Origin: Streptomyces caeruleatus
GTDB lineage: Bacteria; Actinomycetota; Actinomycetes; Streptomycetales; Streptomycetaceae
NCBI RefSeq assembly: GCF_001514235.1
Contig: NZ_KQ948925.1
Location: forward strand, 1-64,000
Direction: 5' to 3'
Length of the DNA stretch: 64,000 nt
Under the pieces are notes generated by a model. It saw only the letters and a list, made by a program, of their open reading frames with translations. It was not told the origin of the DNA and did not search any database. A program made the position numbers and the translations under genes. Positions 16,823 through 24,897 of the stretch are shown here, piece after piece (positions within the stretch are counted from its first letter, which is position 1; every line of letters starts with the position of its first letter).

Positions 16823-19800
16823 TCATGACGGCGCCGCGAGTCCGGTCTGGAGCAGACCGACACCGCGCCGGGTGACGAACTGAGCGCGGCCCGCGGGCAG
16901 CGTGCGCGGTTTGGCCTCGCCGATGAACTTGCCCTCTTCCTTGGGGTAGGAGAAGAGCAGCGCCGGGCTTCCCAGTTCCCACATCCGGCGCATCAGCGGG
17001 TCCATCATGGCGCGCATCGCTCCGGAGGTGCTGCGCGCGACCACGATGTGCAGTCCGATGTTGGCCGCCTGGGCCAGCAGCGGCACCATGGGCGACATCG
17101 GGTTGTCCATGGCTCCGCCGGTGGCGAACAGGTCGTAGTCGTCGATGAGCATGAACAGCCGCGGCCCCTGCCACCAGTCGCGCTGCGACAGCCGCTCGGG
17201 GGCGATGTCGGGGCCGGGCACCCGGCCGCCCACCGACGCCGCGGCGCTGGCGGCGAGTTGCGCCAGTGCCTCGGTGCCCACGGCGTAGCCGACGCGGTAC
17301 TCCTCGGGGACGTCCCTCAGGAGCTGCCGGCCGGGATCGGCGAGCAGGATGCGCGCCTCGGCCGGGGTGTAGCGGGAGGTGATCGCCTTGGCGACCAGGC
17401 GCAGCGTGTTGGTCTTCCCGGTGGCGTCGTCGCCGAAGGCCATCAGGTGCGGCACCTTCTCGAAGTCGTGCCAGACGGGCTCCAGGCGCTTCTCGTCCCA
17501 GCCCAGACAGAACCGCATGTCGCCGTCCGGTGGCGGCAGCTGCTCCATCGGCAGGTTGGTGGGCAGCAGCCGGACGCCCGGGGCCGACCGGCCGGTCCAG
17601 AACGTCTCGATCTCCGCCACCGCGGCCTTGGTCGCGCTGGTCAGATCGTCGATCTCCGAGGAGCCGTCGAGCCGGGGCAGAGCGGACAGGAAGTGGTGGC
17701 CGGCGCTGGTGAGACCGCGTCCGGGACGCGAGGGCACTCCGCCGGCCTGCCGCGTTCCGACCTCCGACTCCATGGCGTCGCCGAGCCGGAGTTCGAGCTT
17801 GGTGCCCATGAGGTCACGCTGCTTGGGGCGGATCTCCGACCAGCGGACCGCCGATGCCACGACGTGCACACCGAAGGACAGACCACGGCTGGCCAGCTCG
17901 GCGACTCGGTCCTCCAGCTCGTCGAAGTCCTGCCGGAGCGTGCCCCACCCGTCCACCACGAAGAAGACGTCGCCGTACGGGTCGTCGATCTGCCCGCTCC
18001 TGCGCAGCGCGCGGTAAGCGGCCATGGATTCCAGGCCCATGCTGGTGAAACGTTCCTCGCGTGTCTCGAGGATCTGGGTCATCTCCTCGACGGTGCGCAG
18101 CACCCGGTCGCGTTCGAGGCGGGTGGCCACCGAGCCGACGTGCGGCAGGCCCGCGATGGAGACGATGCCGCCGCCGCCGAAGTCCAGGCAGTAGAACTGG
18201 ACTTCCTCGGGGGTGTGCGTCAGGGCGAGCGAGAGGATCAGGGTGCGCAGCAGGGTGGACTTGCCGCTCTGCGGTGCTCCCGCGATGCCGACGTGCCCGT
18301 CGGCTGCGGAGAGGTCAGCCACCAGGAGTTCACGCAGCTGCTCATAGGGGCGGTCCACCATGCCGAGCGGTATCTTCAGGGCGCCGACGGCCGGGTAGTC
18401 GCTGGCGCTCATGCCGCGCAGCGGGTCGGGCACGATGCCCGGCAGCAACTGGTCCAGGCTCGGCGACTCGTCCAGCGGTGGCAGCCACACCTGGCGGGCG
18501 GGCGGGCCGGCGTCGGTGAGCCGGTCGATCAGCACATCGAGCAGGCTTTCGGAGCTCTCGGACTGCTCGTCGTCGCGTGACGGCTCGTCAGGTTCCGGTG
18601 AGACGAAGGGATCCACGGTCGCCGGGTCGACCGGAAGCAGCGTGCGCTGATCGAGGCCGAAGGGGACGATCTCGGCCGCCGGCCCGGTCGGGGCGTCGCC
18701 CGCCACGGCGCGGGTCTGCGGCTCCGGGCAGGGTCCGGAGACGTAGGCCGCCTTGAATCGGACCAGGTTGGTGGTGTCGACCTTCAGGTATCCGTGGCCG
18801 GGCGCCGAGGGCAGCTCGTAGGCTCCCGTGACGCCGATCACGCTGCGCGACTCCATGGAGGAGAAGGTGCGCAGGGCGATCCGGTAGGAGAGGTGGCCCG
18901 CGACCTTGTGGATACTGCCTTCGTCAAGTCGCTGCGAGGCGAGCAGCAGGTGCACGCCGAGGCTTCGTCCGACGCGCCCGATCATCACGAACAGGTCCAC
19001 GAACTCCGGCTTGCTGGAGAGCAGTTCGGAGAACTCGTCGACGATGAGAAGCAGCGACGGCAGCGGGGTGAGCCGGGCCCCGCCGAGTCTGGCCTTCTCG
19101 TACTCGAAGAGGGAGGCGTAACCGGCCTCACGAAGCAGCTCCTGGCGGCGGATCACCTCTCCCTGCAGCGAGTCGCGCATCCGGTCGACCAGCGGCAGCT
19201 CGTCGGCCAGGTTGGTGATCACCGCGGACGTGTGCGGCAGCTTCTCCATGTTGAGGAAGGTGGCGCCGCCCTTGAAGTCGACGAGGACGAGATTGAGGAT
19301 CTCGGAGGAGTGCGTGGCGCACAGGCCGATGACCAGGGTGCGCAGGAGTTCGCTCTTGCCGGATCCGGTGGCACCGATCAGCAGGCCGTGCGGCCCCATC
19401 CCACTCTGCGCGGACTCCTTGAAGTCCAGCTCGACGATCTCGCCGTCCTCGGTCACCCCGAGGGGCACCCGCAGACGGGCATGCTGCGGGGTACGCGGCC
19501 GCCACTGGGAGGCCGCGTCCAAGGTCCGCGGGGCGCGGATGCCGAGCAGAGCGGTCAGGTCGAAGTCGTTCTCGAACGGTTCGTCGACCAGGTCCACCAC
19601 CCCGCCGGTACGCATCGGTGCCAGGTGTCTGGCCAGGTTCTCGGCCTCGGCCGCACTCAGTCCGTCGGCTCGCGCGGATGCCGTGGAGTCGCCGGAAGGG
19701 AAGGTCACCTCGCCGTTCTCGGTGGTCAGACGCAGTACCTTCGGACCGCCGGTCATGTCACCGGTCAGGTCGAGCAGGACCACGTTGCGCAGGCCGGCGC

Positions 19801-20800
19801 CGAGCAGCCGGGAGCCGGCCGGGAGGTGGGTTCCGGCGGCGACGATCACGATGAACGGCTCGGACGTGCTGGGCGCCTCGGACTTGTCGTGGTCCGGGCG
19901 GTCGGTGACGTCCTGACCGAGGAGTTCCAGCAGTGCGTCGTGGTCGGTGGCGACGAGCCGCAGCGCACCCGCGGCGTCACGCTCGTGTGGATGGGCGTTG
20001 TGGGGCAGCCACTTGACCCAGTCCCAGTCCGCCCGGCCCTCCTCGTCCGTGAGCACGGCGATCCGCAGTTCGTCCGGCGAGTGGAAGACGGCCAGTTGGC
20101 AGAGCATCGCCCGGACCAGTATGTACGCGTAGGCGCCGTCCCCTGCGAACTCGACGCTGCTGAAGCTGCGGAGCGAGACGGGGACGGCCATGCCCTCGAC
20201 CGACTGGTGGGCCTTGATGAACCTGCGCAGCGAGATCGCGGAGAGGGGTTCGAGGTCCTCGACCGGCTTGGTCTCCGGGGGGACGAAGCGCAGCGCGGCT
20301 CGTCGTGAGCCGAGCCCGACCCGGACCCGGGCGAAGTCGTCGTGGCTGGCGCGGCGCTCCCACAGCCTGGACCCCATCGCCAGCGACCACAGGTCCTGGG
20401 GTTCGGGATGGTCCCACAGGACGGCGGCCCGCTGCTCGGCCGCCGCCTCCCTTGCCTGCTTGCGCAGTTGGGCGAGGTAGCGCAGGTAGTCCCGGCGCTC
20501 GGCCCGCATCCGCCGCTTGCGCTCCTTGCCGGCCTGCCCGAGCTGGGTCAGGCTCATCGCGATCATGGAGACGCCCATCATCCCGGACATCATGTACGTG
20601 GTGGGCGAGCCGTTGCCCAGCGAGAGGCCCACCGCCATGGCGGCCGAGCCCAGGCCCATGGGGAGGAAGGCCAGCGCGGACCCGAAGTCGACGCTCGCCG
20701 GCTCACCGAGCACCGGCGGCTCGGCCAACTCGATCTCGCCCTCGGGCATCTCTGGAGCTGCCGCGCGCGAGCCACGCCTGACCGGCAGGGTGTTCGTCAT
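16823..20800 (-). CDS. eccC: T7SS FtsK/SpoIIIE-type ATPase EccC (single chain)
   Basis: A 1,325-aa motor and substrate receptor of the ESX system, here unsplit. Two membrane helices (about 41-62 and 69-88) precede a stalk/DUF region and three ATPase domains. Domain 1 has Walker A GATGSGKS (476-483) and Walker B LLLIVDEF (583-590), with the catalytic Glu present. Domain 2 has GAPQSGKS (841-848), but its Walker B ends VVDGW, lacking the Glu. Domain 3 has GDDATGKT (1123-1130) and LIDDYD. This matches known EccC, where domain 1 drives ATP hydrolysis and the others bind substrates. It starts 46 bp after the LuxR-type gene. Confidence 0.95.
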   Translation of the reverse strand: MTNTLPVRRGSRAAAPEMPEGEIELAEPPVLGEPASVDFGSALAFLPMGLGSAAMAVGLSLGNGSPTTYMMSGMMGVSMIAMSLTQLGQAGKERKRRMRAERRDYLRYLAQLRKQAREAAAEQRAAVLWDHPEPQDLWSLAMGSRLWERRASHDDFARVRVGLGSRRAALRFVPPETKPVEDLEPLSAISLRRFIKAHQSVEGMAVPVSLRSFSSVEFAGDGAYAYILVRAMLCQLAVFHSPDELRIAVLTDEEGRADWDWVKWLPHNAHPHERDAAGALRLVATDHDALLELLGQDVTDRPDHDKSEAPSTSEPFIVIVAAGTHLPAGSRLLGAGLRNVVLLDLTGDMTGGPKVLRLTTENGEVTFPSGDSTASARADGLSAAEAENLARHLAPMRTGGVVDLVDEPFENDFDLTALLGIRAPRTLDAASQWRPRTPQHARLRVPLGVTEDGEIVELDFKESAQSGMGPHGLLIGATGSGKSELLRTLVIGLCATHSSEILNLVLVDFKGGATFLNMEKLPHTSAVITNLADELPLVDRMRDSLQGEVIRRQELLREAGYASLFEYEKARLGGARLTPLPSLLLIVDEFSELLSSKPEFVDLFVMIGRVGRSLGVHLLLASQRLDEGSIHKVAGHLSYRIALRTFSSMESRSVIGVTGAYELPSAPGHGYLKVDTTNLVRFKAAYVSGPCPEPQTRAVAGDAPTGPAAEIVPFGLDQRTLLPVDPATVDPFVSPEPDEPSRDDEQSESSESLLDVLIDRLTDAGPPARQVWLPPLDESPSLDQLLPGIVPDPLRGMSASDYPAVGALKIPLGMVDRPYEQLRELLVADLSAADGHVGIAGAPQSGKSTLLRTLILSLALTHTPEEVQFYCLDFGGGGIVSIAGLPHVGSVATRLERDRVLRTVEEMTQILETREERFTSMGLESMAAYRALRRSGQIDDPYGDVFFVVDGWGTLRQDFDELEDRVAELASRGLSFGVHVVASAVRWSEIRPKQRDLMGTKLELRLGDAMESEVGTRQAGGVPSRPGRGLTSAGHHFLSALPRLDGSSEIDDLTSATKAAVAEIETFWTGRSAPGVRLLPTNLPMEQLPPPDGDMRFCLGWDEKRLEPVWHDFEKVPHLMAFGDDATGKTNTLRLVAKAITSRYTPAEARILLADPGRQLLRDVPEEYRVGYAVGTEALAQLAASAAASVGGRVPGPDIAPERLSQRDWWQGPRLFMLIDDYDLFATGGAMDNPMSPMVPLLAQAANIGLHIVVARSTSGAMRAMMDPLMRRMWELGSPALLFSYPKEEGKFIGEAKPRTLPAGRAQFVTRRGVGLLQTGLAAPS

Positions 20801-20846
20801 CCTGGTCCTCCCGCGAATGTGGCACGGCAGAGGCGCTCTTGAGGAT

Positions 20847-21494
20847 TCACAGCGCCCCGCACTTCATCGCGTACGCGACCGCGTGGGAGCGGTTGCGTAG
20901 GTTCAGCCTGGTCAACATGCCACTCACGATGTTCTTGATGGTTCGCTCCGAGTAGCTCAACTGCTTGGCGATCTCCACGGTGTCCAGGCCGTCGGCGAGC
21001 AGCCTCAGCACCTCGACCTCCCGTTCCAACAAGCCGCCGACGGCCAGCCCGTGGGGCACGAGCACGGTGCGCTGAATGGTCCTGACCTGCTCCAGCAGCC
21101 AGCCGACCATCTTTTCGGGGACGAGCGCGCGGTCCCGGCTGCTGTCCCGGATCGTCTTCACCACGCGGTCCCGGTCGGCCTCCTCACGCGACACGAAACC
21201 GACCAACCCGCTGGCGACCGCTCGCATCAGGTAGTGCTCGCTGATGGTCTCGGCGATGAGCACGATCCGCATCTCGGGATTGGTCGACTCGGTCGCAGCC
21301 TGTTCCATCCATTCGACGATGTCCTCCGTGGTCTGGTGGACCGTGATCAGCAGTACGTCGGCTTCCCGTCTCCGAGCGGGCGGGACCAGCGTGATCCCGG
21401 GGGTGTCGCGCAGGCAGGCGACGGCACCCTCACCGCTGACCGGGTCGGCGGCGTGCACGGCCACGCCGATCGCCGCGCTCTGTGCCCCTGCCAT
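20847..21494 (-). CDS. LuxR-family (response-regulator-like) regulator of the T7SS locus
   Basis: About 215 aa. The N-terminal half resembles a receiver (VAVHAADPVSGEGAV near residue 11), but the acidic pocket is not obvious; the region after LLITVHQTTED lacks a clear phospho-acceptor Asp, so it may be an atypical receiver. The C-terminus is a LuxR/NarL HTH: LLEREVEVLRLLADGLDTVEIAKQL, then SERTIKNIVSGMLTRLNLRN. I prefer ATG 21494, preceded by AGAGG at a good distance; ATG 21521 in the same frame is possible but has a weak RBS. Lying 46 bp ahead of eccC in the same direction, it probably controls the ecc operon. Confidence 0.85.
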   Translation of the reverse strand: MAGAQSAAIGVAVHAADPVSGEGAVACLRDTPGITLVPPARRREADVLLITVHQTTEDIVEWMEQAATESTNPEMRIVLIAETISEHYLMRAVASGLVGFVSREEADRDRVVKTIRDSSRDRALVPEKMVGWLLEQVRTIQRTVLVPHGLAVGGLLEREVEVLRLLADGLDTVEIAKQLSYSERTIKNIVSGMLTRLNLRNRSHAVAYAMKCGAL

Positions 21495-21502
21495 CGACGC
21501 CT

Positions 21503-21670
21503 CTACCGCGCGGGCGGCCATACCGACCAGCCTGCTTCTGTGTCACGGGACGGAGCGGGGGTGAGGATGGGGGTGAGGGTGGGGACGAGGTCGAGGACCG
21601 GGTTCAGTGCCCCGGGTTTCACGTCCCCGGCGCGGCCGGTTCCCCCGATGAAGACGATGTCGGCGTGCAT
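21503..21670 (-). pseudogene. Amidohydrolase N-terminal stub
   Basis: A 55-codon frame begins MHADIVFIGGTGRAGDV, the usual start of YtcJ-like amidohydrolases, which often lie opposite a TetR gene in Streptomyces. It then drifts into low-complexity Thr/Leu/Pro and stops at 21503, just before the LuxR-type start. It is probably what is left of a deleted gene once driven from the operator-bearing promoter at 21720-21789. It could instead be a small leader ORF for the LuxR gene. Confidence 0.45.
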
Positions 21671-21719
21671 GGCGTGCGATCTGCCTTTCCCTGACCTGAG
21701 GCGTCACCCGAACCTAACC

Positions 21720-21789
21720 GAATGACATTCAGTTGACGATAATATAGGCGACTTCCCCACCCTCGGGAAGGCATAAATGAATGCCATTC
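21720..21789. promoter_or_regulatory. Paired TetR operators GAATGnCATTC flanking a divergent promoter
   Basis: Two perfect 11-bp palindromes, GAATGACATTC (21720-21730) and GAATGCCATTC (21779-21789), are 59 bp apart centre to centre. Between them lies unusually AT-rich DNA with TTGACG at 21733-21738. The pair sits in the divergent region between the amidohydrolase stub and the TetR gene, so the TetR protein is the likely binder. Confidence 0.65.
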
Positions 21790-21873
21790 GATAACGGCTC
21801 GGTTACGGCCATCCGAGCTCACCGCCGCACTCCAAAGACCCGCCAATTAGCCCAAACACGAAACGGAGCCACC

Positions 21874-22497
21874 ATGGGACGGCCACGCACCCCCTTGCTT
21901 GACCGCCGCCGCATCGCCGCCGCCGCCCTGGACCTGGCCGACCAACAGGGCACCCTCACCATCCCCGCCCTCGCCAGAGCCCTCGGCGTGGCCCCCTCCG
22001 CCCTCTACCACCACGTCTCCGGCCGTGACGAGATCATCTCGCTCATGCGTGAGGAACTCATCATCACGACCAGCTGCGACCGGGACTGGTCACAGCCCTG
22101 GCCCCAGGCGCTCGACAAATGGACCCGCGGCTACCTCGCCGCCTTCACCGCCCACCCACGAGCCGTCCCCCTCCTCGCCACCACCCCACTCGCCGAACCC
22201 TGCATCCACGCCGTCTACGAAGAAGTCGCCGAACTCCTGCTCACCTCGGGCTTCGCCAAAGACCAGATCATGCCCATGATCACCGCCCTCGAGAGCTTCA
22301 CCCTCGGCTCCGCACTCGACTCGATCGCACCGCCCGTCATGGTCTCCGACGTCGCGCGCGAAAAGGCACCCCACCTCGCCATCGCCCTCGACCACACCCC
22401 CACCGACCAACAGCGCGCCCAAGCCGCCTTCGACACCGGCCTACAGGCCCTGCTCACCGGTTTCGCCGCCCTCCTCCCCGACCACCACACTCCCTGA
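21874..22497 (+). CDS. TetR-family regulator (TetR_C class)
   Basis: A 207-aa protein from ATG 21874 with GGAG about 6 nt upstream; an earlier in-frame ATG at 21781 lies inside the operator and is rejected. The N-terminal HTH reads IAAAALDLADQQG, then IPALARALGVAPSALYHHVSGRDEII, with the YHHV helix end typical of the family. The C-terminal domain (FTAHPRAVPLLATTPL, LESFTLGSALD) resembles tetracycline-repressor-type C-domains. Two GAATGnCATTC palindromes upstream suggest autoregulation. Its natural target was probably the amidohydrolase now reduced to a stub on the other strand. Confidence 0.9.
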   Translation: MGRPRTPLLDRRRIAAAALDLADQQGTLTIPALARALGVAPSALYHHVSGRDEIISLMREELIITTSCDRDWSQPWPQALDKWTRGYLAAFTAHPRAVPLLATTPLAEPCIHAVYEEVAELLLTSGFAKDQIMPMITALESFTLGSALDSIAPPVMVSDVAREKAPHLAIALDHTPTDQQRAQAAFDTGLQALLTGFAALLPDHHTP

Positions 22498-22650
22498 CCA
22501 ACCACCGGCGCCGCCCTGGTCGTCGACTGAGCCCGGACGTACGTGGGCCTGAGCGTCCGCATGCCGCCGCTGCTGATCGCCGGTGCGCACAAGGAGTCGG
22601 GAACACCTCAACGGCTCGACGGATCCGGTGAGGCCGACACTCGTGCAGGG

Positions 22651-22880
22651 TCACCGTGTGCACGTGCGCCGACGACGCCGCGGCGGTGGCCCGAAGGACC
22701 GAGCGGGCCGGATCGTCGGTGCTACGGCCAGCAGATCGAAGGACTCGACCAGGACGGACGCCGCCGGGTACCAGTCGGCGAGCCGGTCCTGGCCAACCGG
22801 TGGCCGGAACAGCACGACGTCCGAGATGCCGAGGAGGGACGGGACGTCGTTCCGCCCTACGGCCCGACGGGTCGGTGGCG
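22651..22880 (-). pseudogene. GT4 glycosyltransferase remnant (MshA-like)
   Basis: A minus-strand frame ending at TGA 22651 reads VVLFRPPVGQDRLADWYPAA, then SVLV and ESFDLLAVAP. It closely tracks the GT4/MshA pattern F-PP-x-R-x-LADWYRAAD...SESFGLVALEA. The VPSYS loop and the following AxACGTPVV segment are deleted, and no start, N-terminal domain or RBS is present. It is a decayed fragment of about 75 codons. The rest of 22498-22945 shows nothing else I can support. Confidence 0.5.
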
Positions 22881-22945
22881 AAGCGACCGCAACCCGTCAG
22901 CCGGTGAAGGCCTCGACGCGTGGGCGTACGGCATCCGCCGAGCGG

Positions 22946-23608
22946 TCAGCCCGCGTCGAGTTCGAGCAGGCCGAGCCGGACGGCCTCGCTGACCGTGCCG
23001 GCCCGGTTCTCGGTGCCGAGTTTGCGGTAGATCCGGACCAGGTGGGTCTTGACCGTGGCCTCGGTGAGGAACAGGGAGCGGGCGATGGCCCGGTTGCTGA
23101 GCCCCTGGGCGAGCAGTTGGACGACCTCGGTCTCCCGTTCGCTGAGCACCGGTCCCGGGTCGGCGGTCCGGCCGACGAGGCGAGCGGCCGCTTCGGGGGC
23201 CAGGCCCATACCTCCGGCTGCCGCCGCGCGTACGGCGCGGAACAACTCGTCGGGCGGGCCGGCCTTGAGGATGTAGCCCCGGGCGCCCGCCTCCACGGCG
23301 CGCACCACATCGCCACGACCGCTGTAACTGGTCAGAACGACGACATGGACACCCGGTGCGGCGGCGGTGATACGGCGTGTGGCCTCGATACCGCCGAAGC
23401 CGTCGTCCGCCGTGGCGGCATCCGACAGGCGCAGATCCATGAGCACCACGTCGGGCCGCAGTCGCCGGGCAAGGTGTACGGCCTCCTTGCCGTCGCCTGT
23501 CTCGGCGATCACGTCGAGGCCCGGCTCGCCCTCCAGCAGGGCGCGCAGACCGGCCCGGACGACGGTGTGGTCATCCACGATGAGGATCCGCAGCGTCTGC
23601 GCGGTCAC
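22946..23608 (-). CDS. NarL/LuxR-type response regulator
   Basis: A 220-aa two-component response regulator. The receiver has the acidic pair VDDH (12-13) and phospho-acceptor Asp58 in VLMDLRLSD, with the conserved T (VVLTSYS) and K (YILKAG) residues. The C-terminal HTH reads LSERETEVVQLLAQGLSNRAIARSL and then a TVKTHLVRIYRKL recognition helix. It starts at GTG 23608, overlapping the kinase stop by four bases (GTGA), so the two are translationally coupled. Target genes are unknown; the nearest candidate is the solute-binding protein gene just upstream of the kinase. Confidence 0.95.
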   Translation of the reverse strand: MTAQTLRILIVDDHTVVRAGLRALLEGEPGLDVIAETGDGKEAVHLARRLRPDVVLMDLRLSDAATADDGFGGIEATRRITAAAPGVHVVVLTSYSGRGDVVRAVEAGARGYILKAGPPDELFRAVRAAAAGGMGLAPEAAARLVGRTADPGPVLSERETEVVQLLAQGLSNRAIARSLFLTEATVKTHLVRIYRKLGTENRAGTVSEAVRLGLLELDAG

Positions 23609-24795
23609 GGTGTGCCGGCCAGGACGCGGTCGGCTGCGGGCAGCATCGCCCGGACGCGGGTGCCGTGACCGGGGGCGCTGTCGACGGTGAGTGTGCCGCC
23701 GAGGGCGCTCAGACGGCCACGAGCGGCAGCCAGTCCGAACCCCCGGTCGGGACCGAAGGGTTGAGTTCTCCGCTGGTCGAAGCCCCGTCCGTCGTCCCGG
23801 ACTTCGACGGCCGCCCTGCCGTCCTCGTAGGCGAGGGTGACATGGACATGGGTTGCCTGGGCGTGTTCGCGGGCGTTGGCCAGGAGCCCCTGAGCCACCC
23901 GCAGCAGCGTCACGGCCCGATCGGTGGGCAGGAGGTGCGGATCTCCTTCGGTGCGGAAGGCGACGTGTGGGACACCGGTGGAGGACTGCGGGCGGGTGCA
24001 CAGGCCACGCAGGGCAGCTTCCAGGTCGTCCCGCTCCAGTGCGGGAGGGGTGAGGTCGCTGATGATGCTGCGCGTCTCCTCCAGGTGCGCGCCGAGGGCC
24101 TGGGAGACGGCACGCACCTGGCGAAGAGCAGCGTCCGGGTTGCGCTCCCAGTCCCGTTCGGCGGCCTGCAGGAGCATGCGGCTGCCCGCGAGTTCCTGCG
24201 CGAGGGTGTCGTGCAGGTCCCGGGCGATCCGCGTGCGCTCGGCGAGCCGTCCGGCTTCGCGCTGACGCCGCCCCAACTCACTGCGTGTGGCGGCCAGTTG
24301 ACTGTTCAGCCGCTGCTGGGAGCGGTAGAGGACCACCGTGGCGCCGAGGGCGGCGAGCGGGGGCGCCAACACATCGAGGTCGACGCCGCCGATCCGCACC
24401 AGTGAGGCGAGCAGCACCGCCGTGATCGCGCCGACCGCCGCGACCGTCACCCGGCGCCCGGGCATCCGGAGTGCCAGCACCGCCAGCGGAACGGCGAGCC
24501 ATGTGTAGGCGAAGGCGAGTGCCACCGGGAGCTGCCAGGACACCCAGGCCCACAGCAGCACCAGCGTCCCCAGCCAGACCGGCCGCCCCGCGGCACCGAA
24601 CCGGTCCCAAAGGGCCGTCCCGGCGATGTAGAGCAGTCCGAGGGCGGCGATGACCGGTGCGACCCTCCAGCACACTGCGTCGTCCAGCTGGACGAGCCGC
24701 ACGAGCGTGCCGACGACCGGAAGCAGAAAGACCAGGTGAGGAAGGTGCCGCACGGTCGGGGACGGCCGTCGGCGCACGACGGTGGAGAGGGACAC
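23605..24795 (-). CDS. Sensor histidine kinase (HisKA_3/NarX-DesK type)
   Basis: About 396 aa from GTG 24795 (GGGAG 5 nt upstream); GTG 24885 in the same frame is possible but its RBS is too close. The N-terminal half has about five hydrophobic segments, giving a membrane sensor without a large extracellular domain. A HisKA_3 dimerisation domain follows with the phospho-His motif IARDLHDTLAQEL. The ATPase domain has the N box (LLANAREHAQA) and G box (VRDDGRGFD). It autophosphorylates and passes phosphate to the coupled response regulator. The gene starts shortly after the orphan solute-binding protein gene on the same strand. Confidence 0.93.
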   Translation of the reverse strand: MSLSTVVRRRPSPTVRHLPHLVFLLPVVGTLVRLVQLDDAVCWRVAPVIAALGLLYIAGTALWDRFGAAGRPVWLGTLVLLWAWVSWQLPVALAFAYTWLAVPLAVLALRMPGRRVTVAAVGAITAVLLASLVRIGGVDLDVLAPPLAALGATVVLYRSQQRLNSQLAATRSELGRRQREAGRLAERTRIARDLHDTLAQELAGSRMLLQAAERDWERNPDAALRQVRAVSQALGAHLEETRSIISDLTPPALERDDLEAALRGLCTRPQSSTGVPHVAFRTEGDPHLLPTDRAVTLLRVAQGLLANAREHAQATHVHVTLAYEDGRAAVEVRDDGRGFDQRRTQPFGPDRGFGLAAARGRLSALGGTLTVDSAPGHGTRVRAMLPAADRVLAGTP

Positions 24796-24866
24796 ACAGG
24801 CTCCCTGCGGCGGGCCGGACGCATTCGACAACGATGCCAGAAGTGTAGAACGAGCCCTGTGTGTCC
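24789..24866. repeat. Spaced inverted repeat around the kinase start
   Basis: GGGACACACAGGCT at 24789-24802 has its reverse complement, with one inserted C, at 24852-24866. The arms are about 50 bp apart. They bracket the region between the two possible kinase starts and could form an mRNA stem-loop or a protein site. No matching copy was noted elsewhere. Confidence 0.45.
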
Positions 24867-24897
24867 CGGGTAAAGACCAAACCACCCTCTGCCGCGG

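Noticed and set aside
24796-24885. Longer start (GTG 24885) for the histidine kinase
   Set aside because: The only RBS-like bases are one nt from that GTG; GTG 24795 has a properly spaced GGGAG. Not fully excluded.
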